From the NCBI RefSeq assembly GCF_004803835.1, contig NZ_CP012545.1:124001-188000 (forward strand): 64,000 nucleotides of DNA. Reading direction: 5' to 3'. Positions 36,964-46,714 of the stretch are shown piece by piece (positions within the stretch are counted from its first letter, which is position 1; each line of letters starts with the position of its first letter). The notes under the pieces were generated by a model. It was not told the origin of the DNA and did not search any database. It was given only the letters and a program-made list of their open reading frames with translations. This DNA is from Campylobacter sp. RM6914. GTDB lineage: Bacteria; Campylobacterota; Campylobacteria; Campylobacterales; Campylobacteraceae. The translations under genes were made by a program, and so were the position numbers.

Positions 36964-37938
36964 ATGACAAAAATCCAAAATTTAAATAAAAAATATGGCG
37001 AGTTAGAAGTTCTAAAAGATATTTAGCTTGAGATAAAAGATGGTGAAATTTATGGGCTTGTTGAGCGAAGCGGTGCGGGCAAGAGTACTTTGCTTCGTTG
37101 CATGAACGGACTTGAGGTATTTGACGAGGGTGAGTTAAATATCGGTGGCGTGGATGTAAACAAGCTAAACAAAGAGGAGCTTAGGAAATTTCGTAAGGGC
37201 GTTGGGATGATATTTCAACAAACTTCGATATTGGAACGAAAAACTGTCTATGAAAACATCGCCTTTCCAATGCAGTGCTGGGATGTGTCAAAATCCGAAC
37301 AAGATGCCAAGATACGCGAGCTTGTTAAGCTTGTGGAGCTTGAAGATAAGTTACATGTAAAAGCGCAAAATTTAAGTGGCGGGCAAAAGCAACGAGTGGC
37401 TATCGCTAGGTCGCTTACGCTTAATCCAACGATACTACTTTGCGACGAAGCTACTTCGGCACTTGATCCAAACACTACTAAAAATATCCTTGCACTACTT
37501 TCTAAGATAAACAAACAACTAAACATCACGATCGTAGTCGTTACTCACGAGATGTCTGTAGTGCGTGAAATTTGCACCAAAGTTGCAATTTTAGAGCATG
37601 GTAAAATCGTGCAAAAAGGCGATCCAAGCGATGTGTTTATGAGTGAGTCTGAAGCTTTAAATCGCTTGCTTGGAAGCACTCCTTATCTTTTAAAAGAGGC
37701 TGCTATAAATCTTGAAATAATCCTAAATTTAGGCACACAACAAGCCACTATACTGTCAAATTTGGCTAGAGATCTAAATTTAAACTACGAGATAACTGAT
37801 GGCAAAGTAGAGCATTTTAGGACACGTTCGTTTACAAAGATGGTTCTTAGCTTTGATGAAGCTCGCTTAAATCAGGTAAAAAACTATCTAGACAAAAATG
37901 ATATCAGCTATAAAATTTTATCTAAGGAGGAGTTATGA
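36964..37938 (+). pseudogene. metN: Decayed methionine ABC transporter ATPase MetN
   Basis: Codon 21 is TAG (37024-37026), between LKDI and LEIKDGEIYGLV. The Walker A motif reads VERSGAGKST, so the first glycine of GxSGxGKS is Glu. The remainder is well kept: the Q-loop FQQTSILERKTVYENI, signature LSGGQKQRVAIARSL, Walker B ILLCDEATSALD, and the C-terminal NIL domain (about residues 255-325) that senses methionine in MetN. An internal start could give a product without the P-loop, which could not hydrolyse ATP. It overlaps metI (ATGA). Confidence 0.85.
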
Positions 37939-38585
37939 GGGATATTCCTTGGAGCGAGATTATCGATAGGATAATATTTCCTGCCATATTAAACACCTTG
38001 CAAATGCTCTTTTTTGTTTTATATTTTCAGCCATACTTGGTTTTGCCATTGCGGTAATGCTTTATATGTCAAAAGAGGATGGACTGCGCCCAAATAAGAC
38101 GCTTTATACCGTTTTAAATGGAGGTATAAGCATCTTGCGTTCGTTTCCGTTTATGATACTTATGGTTTCTATCATCCCATTAACGCGTATTATAACAGGA
38201 AGTTCGATCGGCTGGGTATCCGCACTTGTGCTCTTAACGGTTGCTTCTACGCCGTTTATGGCGCGTATGTTTGAAAATGCGATAAAAGAGGTAAATCCTG
38301 CCCTTGTTGATGCGGCAAAATCTTTTGGCGCTTCTGATATGCAGATCATCTTTCGTGTGGTGCTAGTTGATGCACTCACGGCGTTAATAACCGGTTGCGT
38401 GCTATCTATCATACATGTATTAAATTTAACCACCGTTGCAGGCGCTATAGGTGCCGGCGGGCTAGGAGCAAGGCTATCAGTCAAACAATGATAATGTAAT
38501 GTATTCTATCATTGTAGTGCTTGTTTTGATGGTTATTTCTATTCAGTTTATTGGCGATCAAATTTATAAAAAAATCAAATCCTAA
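37935..38585 (+). pseudogene. metI: Decayed methionine ABC permease MetI
   Basis: ATG 37935 reads MRDIPWSEIIDRIIFPAIL. The frame is lost in the T6 tract at 38010-38015 (one T too few) and resumes as FSAILGFAIAVMLYM. The middle holds the permease loop (NPALVDAAKSFGAS). Near 38471 the GLGA motif is followed at once by GYQSNND in another frame to TAA 38583-38585; family MetI has about five more residues there (AIxY), so a deletion of about 14 bases is inferred. At least two independent frameshifts make the permease non-functional. Confidence 0.82.
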
Positions 38586-38594
38586 GGAGAAAAA

Positions 38595-39413
38595 ATGTTC
38601 TTTCAAAAACAAATTTTAGGCATAGTGTTAGTCGGCGCTTTATTTTTAGTTGGTTGCGGTAGCGACAAAACAAGCTCTGCAGAAAAAAAGAGCTTAACTC
38701 TAGCAGCCGCTAGTTTTAACTATGATGAGGTAAATAGCCCCGTAGCGCTTGATGCTTTAAAGGCAAAAGGCTATGATGTGAGAGTTATCGTGCTTGAAGA
38801 TGCTACGACGATGAATGAAGCTGCGATGAATGGCGATATAGACGCATCGCTTCATCAGCACAAGCCGTGGATGGAGTCATATAATAAGTCTAAAAAGCGT
38901 GATATGGTTATGCTAGAACCTTATGTGCGCTACAATGTCTTTGGTTGTTATTCTATGAAATTTAAAAATATCGCCGATCTTCCCGAAGGTGCACACGTGA
39001 TAATCCCTGATGACTCAAGCAACACGGCAAGGGCGTTAAATTTACTAGAACAAGAGGGGCTGGTGGATCTCAGAAAAGATGTTAGTATCCCAACAGCACT
39101 TGATATCACGGCAAATCCAAAAAATTTAAAGATAGAAACGGTGATAGGCAACCAAATTCCAAAAGCCTTGCCCGATGTGGATATGGGCTGTGTAGCCAAA
39201 ATGTATCAAGTAAACAATAATATAAGCCCGGATACGCAAATCGCCGTAAGTAAGGACATGACTAAATTTGCCGTTGGTTTTGTCGTTACCGCGCAAAACA
39301 AAAACGCACCATGGGCAAAAGACCTAACAGACGCCTACACAAGCGACGCGATGCAAGATGAAATTCATAGGATTTTTAAAGATAGTTATAAAACAGGTAG
39401 GGATGTAAAATGA
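38595..39413 (+). CDS. metQ: MetQ/NlpA family methionine-binding lipoprotein
   Basis: A 272-residue lipoprotein (signal peptide, lipobox LVGC, Cys21) with the NlpA fold: DINASLHQHKPWMESY-like segment (DIDASLHQHKPWM), RYNVFGCYSMKFK, and IIPDDSSNTARALNLLEQEGL. It would deliver L- or D-methionine to MetNI. It is the only open gene in the island. The start has CTAAGGAG. Without a working MetNI it may be orphaned or serve another permease. Confidence 0.92.
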   Translation: MFFQKQILGIVLVGALFLVGCGSDKTSSAEKKSLTLAAASFNYDEVNSPVALDALKAKGYDVRVIVLEDATTMNEAAMNGDIDASLHQHKPWMESYNKSKKRDMVMLEPYVRYNVFGCYSMKFKNIADLPEGAHVIIPDDSSNTARALNLLEQEGLVDLRKDVSIPTALDITANPKNLKIETVIGNQIPKALPDVDMGCVAKMYQVNNNISPDTQIAVSKDMTKFAVGFVVTAQNKNAPWAKDLTDAYTSDAMQDEIHRIFKDSYKTGRDVK

Positions 39414-40589
39414 AAATCACAAAAATAGATGTCTTTTTGATAAATGCACTAGCCAAGGACAACCCGGCTTGGACACCGGTGGGTTGTAGAGTTTACACAG
39501 ATGCCGGAATTTACGGCGACGGTGAGGCGGCGCTTGCTTACGGCTTTGCTTCAAATGCCGCTTACGGAGCGCTCATTGATCTATCTAAGATGATCATCGG
39601 GCAAGATCCGCTTGAAAACGAGGTCCTTTGGGAGAACCTTTACAAAGGCACGTTTTGGGCGCAAAACGGCGGAGCGGTAATGTTTGGTGCTATCTCCGCG
39701 CTTGACGTGGCGTTGTGGGATATAAAGGCAAAATTCTTTAATGTTCCGCTTTACAAGCTTTTAGGTGGTAAATTTCGCTCTAGTTTGCGCGCATATGCCT
39801 CTCAGCTTCAGTTTGGCTGGTGCGACAAGAAGCTAGCCTTGTCAAAACCGCAAGAGTATTACGATGTTGCAAAAAAGGCGATTAACGAGGGCTATACGGC
39901 GGTTAAGGTTGATTTTTTCACATTTGATGAGGATGGCGTAGGCTAAATCGTGAAGATATGACCAGACTTTTGCCTCACAAATACGTAGATATGGTAAAAA
40001 GTCGTGTAGCAGCCACCCGTGAAGCTGTGGGTAAGATGTAGACATCATAATGGAGTGCCACTCAAACATAGATGCCCAAGGCGCCGTTCAACTAGCAAGA
40101 GCCGTAGAGGAGTATAAAATTTTCCTTATCGAAGAGCCGAGCACGCCAACGCCAGATGTTAATAAATTTATCGCTAGCAACATAAATATCCCTGTCGCAC
40201 ACGGCGAGCGGATCTATACAAGGTGGCAATACAAGGCGTATTTTGAAAATCACTCCATATCCATGATACAGCCCGATATCGGTACAAATGGCGGCATAAC
40301 CGAGACTAAGAAGGTTTGTGATATGGCTCACGCTTATGATGCCGGAGTGCAAATTCATGTATGCTCTAGCCCGCTTCTAACGGCTGCGGCGCTTCATCTT
40401 GAGACGGCTTTGCCAAATTTCACCATCCACGAACACCATGTATATAACCTGCACGAATACAACAAGGCGCTTTGCAAGCACGACTATCAGCCCATTAACG
40501 GCTTCATCGCGCCACCTGAAATTTCTGGTATCGGCAACGAGTGGAGTGAATTTGCCTTTCAAAATGCCCAAATAACAACTATTGGTTAA
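39410..40589 (+). pseudogene. Decayed enolase-superfamily (mandelate racemase/dehydratase type) gene
   Basis: The start overlaps the metQ stop (ATGA). Residues 1-178 (MKITKIDVFLINALAKDN to the KVDFF Lys) are open to TAA 39944-39946. One missing base near 39943 would continue as LNREDMTRLLPHKYVDMVK, and another missing base near 40034 would continue as DVDIIMECHSN to TAA at 40587-40589. Acidic metal ligands are recognisable in IMECH, FLIEEP and HGERIYT. A restored protein would be about 393 residues, like RspA/galactonate dehydratase relatives. The substrate is unknown; co-location with met transport genes is unexplained. Confidence 0.8.
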
Positions 40590-40595
40590 ATTTGA

Positions 40596-40601
40596 TATAA
40601 T
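40596..40601 (+). promoter_or_regulatory. -10 box of yraN
   Basis: TTTGATATAATAC is a consensus box 24 bases before the TTG start. It marks the resumption of core genes after the island. Confidence 0.5.
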
Positions 40602-40624
40602 ACTTCAAATTTTTGGAGGCAAAT

Positions 40625-40981
40625 TTGGGGCTTGTTTCATATCTTTTTGGAAAAAGCAGCGAAGATCAAGCATGTGCTTATCTTTCAAAGATGAAATTTC
40701 AAATTTTAGAGCGAAATTTTCGCTCTAAATTCGGTGAGATCGATATAATTGCAATTGATAAAGAGGGTATACTTTGTTTCATAGAAGTAAAGGCTAGCTC
40801 GCTAAAATCAAACCAAATGGGGAATGATGCGATATATAGATTAACACCGAGCAAATACTCTAAAATTTTAAAGGCGGTTGATTACTATCTACTTAAAAAC
40901 GGTGCAGATAGGGACTACGAAATAGATTTTATAGTTATAAATGGTAAAAATATTGAACTAATAAGAAATATTAGTTTATAA
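40625..40981 (+). CDS. YraN family (UPF0102) endonuclease-like protein
   Basis: A 118-residue protein of the UPF0102 family with the restriction-endonuclease-like core: RNFRSKFGEIDIIAID and CFIEVKAS contain the PD-(D/E)xK residues (E, D, E-x-K). The start is TTG 40625, five bases after GGAGG; an in-frame TTG at 40613 lies upstream of that site. Family members are linked to Holliday junction or DNA-processing activity but the role is uncertain. It corresponds to Cj0148c. Confidence 0.85.
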   Translation: MGLVSYLFGKSSEDQACAYLSKMKFQILERNFRSKFGEIDIIAIDKEGILCFIEVKASSLKSNQMGNDAIYRLTPSKYSKILKAVDYYLLKNGADRDYEIDFIVINGKNIELIRNISL

Positions 40982-41017
40982 AATTTATTATTTAGATAGT
41001 ATTTATAAAATTTAATG

Positions 41018-41023
41018 TATAAT
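41018..41023 (+). promoter_or_regulatory. -10 box of trxA
   Basis: AATGTATAATTC gives a consensus TATAAT 29 bases upstream of trxA. Confidence 0.5.
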
Positions 41024-41051
41024 TCACCAATATTAAAAATAAGGAGAAAAA

Positions 41052-41366
41052 ATGGGAAAATACATAGAACTTACAACTGAAAATTTTGATGTTGTTAAAG
41101 AGGGCGTTGCGCTTGTTGACTTTTGGGCTCCATGGTGTGGACCTTGTCGTATGCTAGCTCCTGTGATCGAGGAACTTGCGGAAGATTTCGACGGCAAAGC
41201 AAAAATTTGCAAAGTAAATACCGATGAGGTTCAAGACCTGGCTGTTGAGTACGGTATCCGCTCTATCCCTACTATGCTTTTCTTTAAAGACGGCGAGCTA
41301 GTTGATCAAATGGTAGGCGCTCAGTCAAAACAAAGCATAACAGACAAACTAAATTCACTTCTTTAA
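41052..41366 (+). CDS. trxA: Thioredoxin
   Basis: A 104-residue thioredoxin with the active site WCGPC (residues 28-32) and the cis-proline region RSIPTM (near 73). It reduces protein disulfides in the cytoplasm, including ribonucleotide reductase and the peroxiredoxin in this window, and is recharged by TrxB. AAGGAG precedes the ATG. Its stop overlaps the next start (TAATG). Confidence 0.97.
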   Translation: MGKYIELTTENFDVVKEGVALVDFWAPWCGPCRMLAPVIEELAEDFDGKAKICKVNTDEVQDLAVEYGIRSIPTMLFFKDGELVDQMVGAQSKQSITDKLNSLL

Positions 41367-41818
41367 TGGCTTTAAAAAATAGAGGAAGTCTTCTTCCTCT
41401 AACCTATATTTTCGGTTCCTTTTTTGGTGCCGCTATGATAGCCATCGTCTTTGCGTATAGCAATTACCGTTTTTCAAAATATAAATTTATAAATTTTTCA
41501 GAGCTTATTTTTTATGAAAAAAGTGAAATTTTTATACCCAAAGATGATAAATATCTACTTATAGTTTTTAGCTCTAACCAGTCAAAAATAGAAGAAATTT
41601 TAAAAGAGCAAAGGTCAAATTTGCCCGTTGTAGCCGTTGATATGTTGCAAAAACGCGGTGAGTCAAATGAAACCTTAAAAAGTGTAAGTTCGGATATAAA
41701 CACCATCTTAAAGCTTATAAATACACTAAATATCACGGCAGTGCCAAGCAAAGTCGAGATAGTGCGTCAAAACGGCGAAATTTATAAGCAGGATTCGCAG
41801 ATAATAAAAATAGAATAA
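41366..41818 (+). CDS. Membrane-anchored protein of unknown function between trxA and trxB
   Basis: A 150-residue protein with one N-terminal membrane helix (about residues 10-30, [20 protein letters not shown]). A soluble domain includes [20 protein letters not shown]-like beta-alpha elements and [11 protein letters not shown], where a cis-Pro could sit, suggesting a degenerate thioredoxin-like fold without cysteines. This is inference. Translational overlap with trxA and a 10-base gap to trxB place it in the thioredoxin operon. Confidence 0.7.
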   Translation: MALKNRGSLLPLTYIFGSFFGAAMIAIVFAYSNYRFSKYKFINFSELIFYEKSEIFIPKDDKYLLIVFSSNQSKIEEILKEQRSNLPVVAVDMLQKRGESNETLKSVSSDINTILKLINTLNITAVPSKVEIVRQNGEIYKQDSQIIKIE

Positions 41819-41828
41819 AGGAGAAAAT

Positions 41829-42767
41829 ATGTTAGATTTAGCGATTATCGGAGGCGGACCTGCAGGATTAAGTGCGGGACTTTATGCAACAAGAGGCGGA
41901 CTAAAAAACGTTGTTATGTTTGAAAAGGGCGAGCCCGGCGGTCAGATAACCGGAAGTTCCGAGATAGAAAACTACCCGGGTCAAAAAAATCCTGGCGAGA
42001 GCGGATTTGACTTTATGAGCACATGGTGGAAGCAGTGTAGTCATTTTGGCCTTACGCACACTTGGGCAAATGTAACAGGAATTCGCAAAAATGAAGACGG
42101 AAGCTTTGATATTTTGCTTGAGGGCGATAAGATAGAAAAGGCAAAGGCCGTTATCGTAGCTACAGGATCAACTCCTCGTCGCGCAGGCTTTAAAGGCGAA
42201 GATGAGTTTTTTGGCCGTGGAGTTAGCACTTGTGCTACTTGTGACGGATTTTTCTATAAAAATAAAGAAGTTGCAGTTCTAGGAGGTGGTGACACCGCGA
42301 TAGAAGAGGCGATATATCTTTCAAATATAGCTTCAAAAGTATATATAATTCACCGTAGAGACGGTTTTCGTGCAGCCCCTACAACGGTAGAAAAAGCACG
42401 TAAAAACGAAAAGATAGAGTTTATAACAAATGCAACTATCAAAGAGGCTTACGGCGATAAAGCAGGCCTTAGTGGACTTATCTTAAATACGCAAAATGGC
42501 GAGCGTGACTTAAAAGTGCCTGGCGTTTTCACTTTCGTAGGACTAAATGTAAATAACGAAATTTTACGTCTTGAAGACGGTTTTTTTATCTGCGACGTAG
42601 TTGATGGCGGTCAGGTTGATGTTGATTTGAAAATGCAAACAAACGTGGCAGGCTTATTTGCTGCTGGCGATATCAGAAAAGATGCTCCAAAACAAGTCGT
42701 TGTTGCGGCAGCAGACGGCGCTGTAGCTGCTTTAAGCGCACTTAGCTATATAGAAAATCTACACTAA
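41829..42767 (+). CDS. trxB: Thioredoxin reductase
   Basis: A 312-residue flavoenzyme: FAD motif [15 protein letters not shown] (residues 6-20), redox site CATC (near 135), NADPH motif [12 protein letters not shown], and C-terminal FAD site [17 protein letters not shown]. It uses NADPH to reduce TrxA. AAAGGAG precedes the ATG. Confidence 0.96.
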   Translation: MLDLAIIGGGPAGLSAGLYATRGGLKNVVMFEKGEPGGQITGSSEIENYPGQKNPGESGFDFMSTWWKQCSHFGLTHTWANVTGIRKNEDGSFDILLEGDKIEKAKAVIVATGSTPRRAGFKGEDEFFGRGVSTCATCDGFFYKNKEVAVLGGGDTAIEEAIYLSNIASKVYIIHRRDGFRAAPTTVEKARKNEKIEFITNATIKEAYGDKAGLSGLILNTQNGERDLKVPGVFTFVGLNVNNEILRLEDGFFICDVVDGGQVDVDLKMQTNVAGLFAAGDIRKDAPKQVVVAAADGAVAALSALSYIENLH

Positions 42768-42777
42768 AATTTTTAGA

Positions 42778-42804
42778 AAAGCTCGGGATAAATTTCCGGG
42801 CTTT
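42778..42804 (+). terminator. Thioredoxin operon terminator
   Basis: AAAGCTCGG (42778-42786) pairs with CCGGGCTTT (42796-42804) with one G-T wobble, 10 bases after the trxB stop. Confidence 0.6.
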
Positions 42805-42864
42805 CACATCACAAATTTTTAATCCAAACTACATAATATAACCGAAATTTTATACCTTTTTTAC

Positions 42865-42870
42865 TATAAT
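42865..42870 (+). promoter_or_regulatory. -10 box of dapB-purF
   Basis: CTTTTTTACTATAATATG holds a consensus TATAAT behind a T-run, 25 bases before dapB. Confidence 0.55.
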
Positions 42871-42895
42871 ATGCAAAAAATTTAAAGGCATATAA

Positions 42896-43663
42896 ATGAT
42901 AAAAGTCGGCATTCACGGTGCTAGCGGCAAAATGGGTCGCGAGATAATCGCTTGTTTAAAAAATAACGAGGTTGCCAAACTAAGTGTGGCTTATACGATT
43001 GAAGAGCTTGATTTTGAACTACCAAAAGATGTTTTGGTAACGGATAAATTTGAAGTTCTTTTTGAAAATAGCGACGTTATCATAGACTTTACGATAAAAC
43101 AGGGAGCTTTAAATTTAATAAGCTACGCAAGAACAAATCCAAAGCCGCTAGTCATAGGCACAACGGGTCTTGCCGACGAAGGCGCTACTCTTATAGCTCA
43201 AGCGGCAAATGCTATGCCGATCTTATATGCGACAAACATGAGCCTAGGTGTTGCCGTTTTAAATAAACTAGCAGCTATCGCTTCAAAAGCTCTAAGAGAA
43301 TTTGACACTGAAATAGTAGAAATGCATCATAAACACAAAAAGGACGCTCCAAGCGGAACAGCTCTAACATTAGCTAAGCATATAGCAGAGGCTAGAGGTT
43401 TAGACTTAAAAGAGGTTATGACAACCGGCAGAGATGGTCTTATAGGTGAGCGAAAAAAAGACGAGATAGCAGTCCTTGCTCTAAGAGGAGGTGATATAGT
43501 CGGTCGTCATACGGCAGGGTTTTATAATGACGGCGAGTTTATCGAGCTAAACCATACTGCAACGAGTCGCGCTACATTTGCAAAAGGTGCTATAAAAGCT
43601 GCTATCTGGTTAAGTTCTCAAAACAACGGTCAATACGATATAACAGATTGCTTGGGCATATAA
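42896..43663 (+). CDS. dapB: 4-hydroxy-tetrahydrodipicolinate reductase
   Basis: A 255-residue lysine/diaminopimelate pathway enzyme. The NAD(P) motif is [14 protein letters not shown] (residues 3-16), and the catalytic segment [16 protein letters not shown] (near 140) contains the His and Lys residues and the substrate-binding APSGT. The length is normal. purF follows after nine bases. Confidence 0.95.
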   Translation: MIKVGIHGASGKMGREIIACLKNNEVAKLSVAYTIEELDFELPKDVLVTDKFEVLFENSDVIIDFTIKQGALNLISYARTNPKPLVIGTTGLADEGATLIAQAANAMPILYATNMSLGVAVLNKLAAIASKALREFDTEIVEMHHKHKKDAPSGTALTLAKHIAEARGLDLKEVMTTGRDGLIGERKKDEIAVLALRGGDIVGRHTAGFYNDGEFIELNHTATSRATFAKGAIKAAIWLSSQNNGQYDITDCLGI

Positions 43664-43672
43664 AGGAAAAAC

Positions 43673-45010
43673 ATGTGTGCGATAGTCGGAGTAATAAATT
43701 CACAAGATGCAGCTAAAACCGCGTATTATGCGCTATTTTCTATGCAGCATCGTGGGCAAGAGGCGAGCGGTATAAGCGCTTGTGATAATGGCGAAATTTT
43801 AACACACAAGGGCAAAGGTCTAGTAACCGAGGTCTTTAATGAAAGCTCGCTAAAAACACTAAAGGGTGATATGGCGATAGGACACAACCGCTACGCAACA
43901 GCCGGTAAAAACTCAGGCAACGACTCCCAGCCGATAGCGGCAAACTACTCTTTGGGGCAAATTTCAGTCGTACATAACGGCAACCTTGTAAATAAAGACG
44001 AGGTTCGTGGAGCGCTTATAGACGAGGGTGCTATATTTCAGTCAAACATGGATACTGAAAACATCGTTCATCTAATAGCAAGAAACCACAGCCCACACCT
44101 GCAAGAGCGCATCACCGCAGCACTTGACAAGATACTTGGTGCGTATTGCTTGCTAGTGCAGTCGCGTCATAAAATTTTTGCTATCCGCGACAAATACGGC
44201 GTGCGTCCACTCTCACTTGGGAGATTAAAAGACGGCGGGTATATCGTTGCTAGCGAAACATGTGCGTTTGATCTTGTAGAGGCAACTTTCATAAGAGATG
44301 TACGCCCTGGTGAGATGCTAGTTTTTGAAAATGGCGAAGATGAGTTTGAGAGCATACAGCTTTTTGAGCCAGAGCCAAGAATTTGCGCGTTTGAGTATAT
44401 ATATTTTGCACGTCCCGATAGCGTTGTAGAGGGTAAAAGCGTCTATGATGTTCGTAAAAAGATGGGCGCGGCACTTGCTAGACAAAGTAAGATTAAGGCT
44501 GATTTTGTAGTTCCTGTACCAGATAGCGGTGTGCCTGCTGCGCTTGGATATGCAAACGAGAGCGGCATACCTTTTGAGCTTGCTATCGTGCGTAACCACT
44601 ACGTCGGACGAACATTTATAGAACCCACGCAAGAGCTTAGAAATTTAAAGGTAAAACTCAAGCTTAACCCAATGAGCGAGGTTTTAAAAGGCAAAAGCGT
44701 TGTTGTGGTTGATGATAGCATAGTTCGCGGAACAACATCTAAAAAAATAGTCGAATTGCTTCGTCATGCTGGAGCTAAAGAAATTCACTTTCGCGTAGCT
44801 TGTCCGGAATTAAAATTTCCTGAAAGATACGGCATAGATACTCCAAGCTTTGCCGAACTTATCAGCGCAAACAAAACATGCGACGAGGTTTGCAAGTATA
44901 TAGGCGCAGACACTCTTGAATTTTTAGAGATAGATGACCTTGTTAAAAGTATCGGCGATGAGCGTGAATACTCGCTTGTTAGCTTTGATGGAAACTACTT
45001 TATTAAGTAG
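43673..45010 (+). CDS. purF: Amidophosphoribosyltransferase
   Basis: A 445-residue enzyme for the first step of purine synthesis. Cys2 (MCAIVGVI) is the N-terminal glutamine amidotransferase nucleophile; GHNRYATAG and HNGNLVN complete that domain. The PRPP-binding loop is VVVVDDSIVRGTTSKK (near residue 343). No N-terminal propeptide is present, as in E. coli. The stop is directly followed by the ATG of the next gene. Confidence 0.96.
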   Translation: MCAIVGVINSQDAAKTAYYALFSMQHRGQEASGISACDNGEILTHKGKGLVTEVFNESSLKTLKGDMAIGHNRYATAGKNSGNDSQPIAANYSLGQISVVHNGNLVNKDEVRGALIDEGAIFQSNMDTENIVHLIARNHSPHLQERITAALDKILGAYCLLVQSRHKIFAIRDKYGVRPLSLGRLKDGGYIVASETCAFDLVEATFIRDVRPGEMLVFENGEDEFESIQLFEPEPRICAFEYIYFARPDSVVEGKSVYDVRKKMGAALARQSKIKADFVVPVPDSGVPAALGYANESGIPFELAIVRNHYVGRTFIEPTQELRNLKVKLKLNPMSEVLKGKSVVVVDDSIVRGTTSKKIVELLRHAGAKEIHFRVACPELKFPERYGIDTPSFAELISANKTCDEVCKYIGADTLEFLEIDDLVKSIGDEREYSLVSFDGNYFIK

Positions 45011-45703
45011 ATGAAATTTATAAATTTTGCCCTTTTGGGCGCACTGTTGCTATTTTACGGTTGCGCAAAAGAGGGTATAAATTTACAAAAAGAAGAACCG
45101 TTATGGACGCCTTATATAAAAGAGAACGGCGCTAAATCAGAAATTTTACTTGCATTTGATACAAAATTTATCCCAAACAATACTATACCTACCATAGGCA
45201 ACGCATACACAAAAGATATAAAGTCGCAGAGCAAGGAAAAGCTGGGTCATATCTACCTTCTAGCCAGAGCTAAAGGCAACGTGATAATAAATTTAGACAC
45301 AAATTCAACTCTTGATATAAATTTAGAAAAAGACAAAGCTGCCTTGCAAAATTCATCGTCATTTAAATTTTACGAATTTAGCTCAGGCTTGATCGAAAGT
45401 ATTGTTTTTAAAAGCGACAAACAAGGTGTTTGCTTGAATTTTTTATCAAATAAATTTATAAATATCACCAGCGCTACAAATTATTATTTGGGAGATGATG
45501 GATTTTTCGCTACGATTTTAGAAATGAGCGTCTTAAAAGATAGAGGTGCAAAGATAAAAAATCTCTCATTTTTTTACGACTTTAACGATGATGCCAAAGA
45601 AAAAGAGGCTAGAAATTTTACCGCGAGTGAAAAATTTAAATTTCTCTTATCGCAAGATATTAAAAAACAAGCAAGAATTCTTTCTACTTTATGTGCTATT
45701 TAA
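45011..45703 (+). CDS. Lipoprotein of unknown function
   Basis: A 230-residue lipoprotein with signal peptide and lipobox FYGC (Cys18). The remainder is beta-rich with no known motif. It abuts purF with no gap (TAG then ATG), so it is co-transcribed, although a shared function is not evident. It converges on the pseudopilin gene at 45707. Confidence 0.7.
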   Translation: MKFINFALLGALLLFYGCAKEGINLQKEEPLWTPYIKENGAKSEILLAFDTKFIPNNTIPTIGNAYTKDIKSQSKEKLGHIYLLARAKGNVIINLDTNSTLDINLEKDKAALQNSSSFKFYEFSSGLIESIVFKSDKQGVCLNFLSNKFINITSATNYYLGDDGFFATILEMSVLKDRGAKIKNLSFFYDFNDDAKEKEARNFTASEKFKFLLSQDIKKQARILSTLCAI

Positions 45704-45706
45704 ATT

Positions 45707-46153
45707 TTAATTTTTCTGTGTGCCAAATATTAAAATTCTAGAGTCAATGGACGGTATTTCTTTTGCGGTTCCATCGATATCTTTACTTACGAGCTCTTTA
45801 AATTCTGCAAGGCTATCTATGCGCCAAAGATCGCCACATAAGTCCGCTTCCGATATGCTTAATGTTATGGAAGTCTGGGTTACGTCTGTTACGTCAAGGC
45901 AGTTGTTTGTGCCTATTTGTATGGGGAATGCTACGCTTGTCATCTTATATATGTTTTCCTTGCCATTTTCAAACCCGCCTTGCGCCATGTAACAGTGTGT
46001 TATATCGCTTACAAAAGTACTAATATTTGTCGCAGCTCTTGCTACGAAAGTATCTTCTCTTGTGCCAAATAGCTTAGGCAAAACAACAGCAGACAAGATC
46101 CCAAGAACAACGATGATAAATACAAGCTCAACGGCAGTAAATCCTTTTTTCAT
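45707..46153 (-). CDS. Type II secretion/transformation pseudopilin
   Basis: A 148-residue protein with a type IV prepilin N-terminus, KKGFTAVELVFIIVVLGIL: a short basic leader, G/F cleavage site, Glu at +5 and a hydrophobic helix. The C-terminal domain has two cysteines likely to form a disulfide (NNCLD and DLCGD). Such pseudopilins serve the DNA-uptake system in Campylobacter. No other competence gene is near. The start has AAGG upstream. Confidence 0.85.
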   Translation of the reverse strand: MKKGFTAVELVFIIVVLGILSAVVLPKLFGTREDTFVARAATNISTFVSDITHCYMAQGGFENGKENIYKMTSVAFPIQIGTNNCLDVTDVTQTSITLSISEADLCGDLWRIDSLAEFKELVSKDIDGTAKEIPSIDSRILIFGTQKN

Positions 46154-46162
46154 GCCTTTTCC

Positions 46163-46714
46163 TTAGTAGCAATTTAGCTTTGTAACATGCATTGTGCGCG
46201 TAAAATACGGAGGATAGGGCATATTTACCGTAAAAGAGGCACTTTTTTTCTTCTTTAGGTCTTTGGCGACTTCAAATGAGTATTCGACAGTGTTTGGATG
46301 AGTGTCTTTTTTCTCGTTTAATAGCCATGAAAATAGCGACATCCCGCTTGGTTTAAAGAGCGCTTCTCCGCTTAAGTTGTCTTTGCTTAGTGGCTGGTTG
46401 ATAAGTTTGATCTTAAGAACACATTTGCTTATCGTAAATTTGCCGATATTTCTTACTTGTCCTTTAAAAACTATGCTTTCGTTTCTTAAAATTCTCTCAT
46501 TTGTTACATTTTCAAGTATGCCTATTTTGGTATATTTATCCAAAACCAACATCAAAAACACGCTAAGGCTGACAGAAACTAGTATGTTTGTAAAGCATAG
46601 TGATAAAAAGAGTTTTCGTTCCGCTTTTAAAGAGAGTATAAAAAATAAAACACAAAGTAGCAAGATGATACATAAAACTATGATGTGAACGATAGTAAAG
46701 TAAGAGGCACTCAT
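46163..46714 (-). CDS. DUF2393-like membrane protein (downstream copy)
   Basis: A 183-residue protein with two N-terminal membrane helices (about residues 6-27 and 35-57) and a periplasmic beta-sandwich domain. The ATG at 46714 overlaps the upstream TAA by one base and has GGAG nine bases before it; a GTG at 46723 is a weaker alternative. It resembles its upstream neighbour in layout and both look like the Campylobacterota DUF2393 family. The function is unknown. Confidence 0.72.
   Translation of the reverse strand: MSASYFTIVHIIVLCIILLLCVLFFILSLKAERKLFLSLCFTNILVSVSLSVFLMLVLDKYTKIGILENVTNERILRNESIVFKGQVRNIGKFTISKCVLKIKLINQPLSKDNLSGEALFKPSGMSLFSWLLNEKKDTHPNTVEYSFEVAKDLKKKKSASFTVNMPYPPYFTRTMHVTKLNCY

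Noticed and set aside
35180-38015. Phase variation at the A7 (napH-like) and T6 (metI) tracts
   Set aside because: Campylobacter contingency loci normally use longer poly-G/C tracts, and neighbouring genes carry amber codons, a Walker A substitution and deletions that slippage cannot switch back.
34297-40589. All island lesions as sequencing or assembly errors
   Set aside because: Not excluded, but about 55 kb of flanking core genes show no such breaks and the lesions include point nonsense changes and a loss at a conserved motif. Read-level data would decide.
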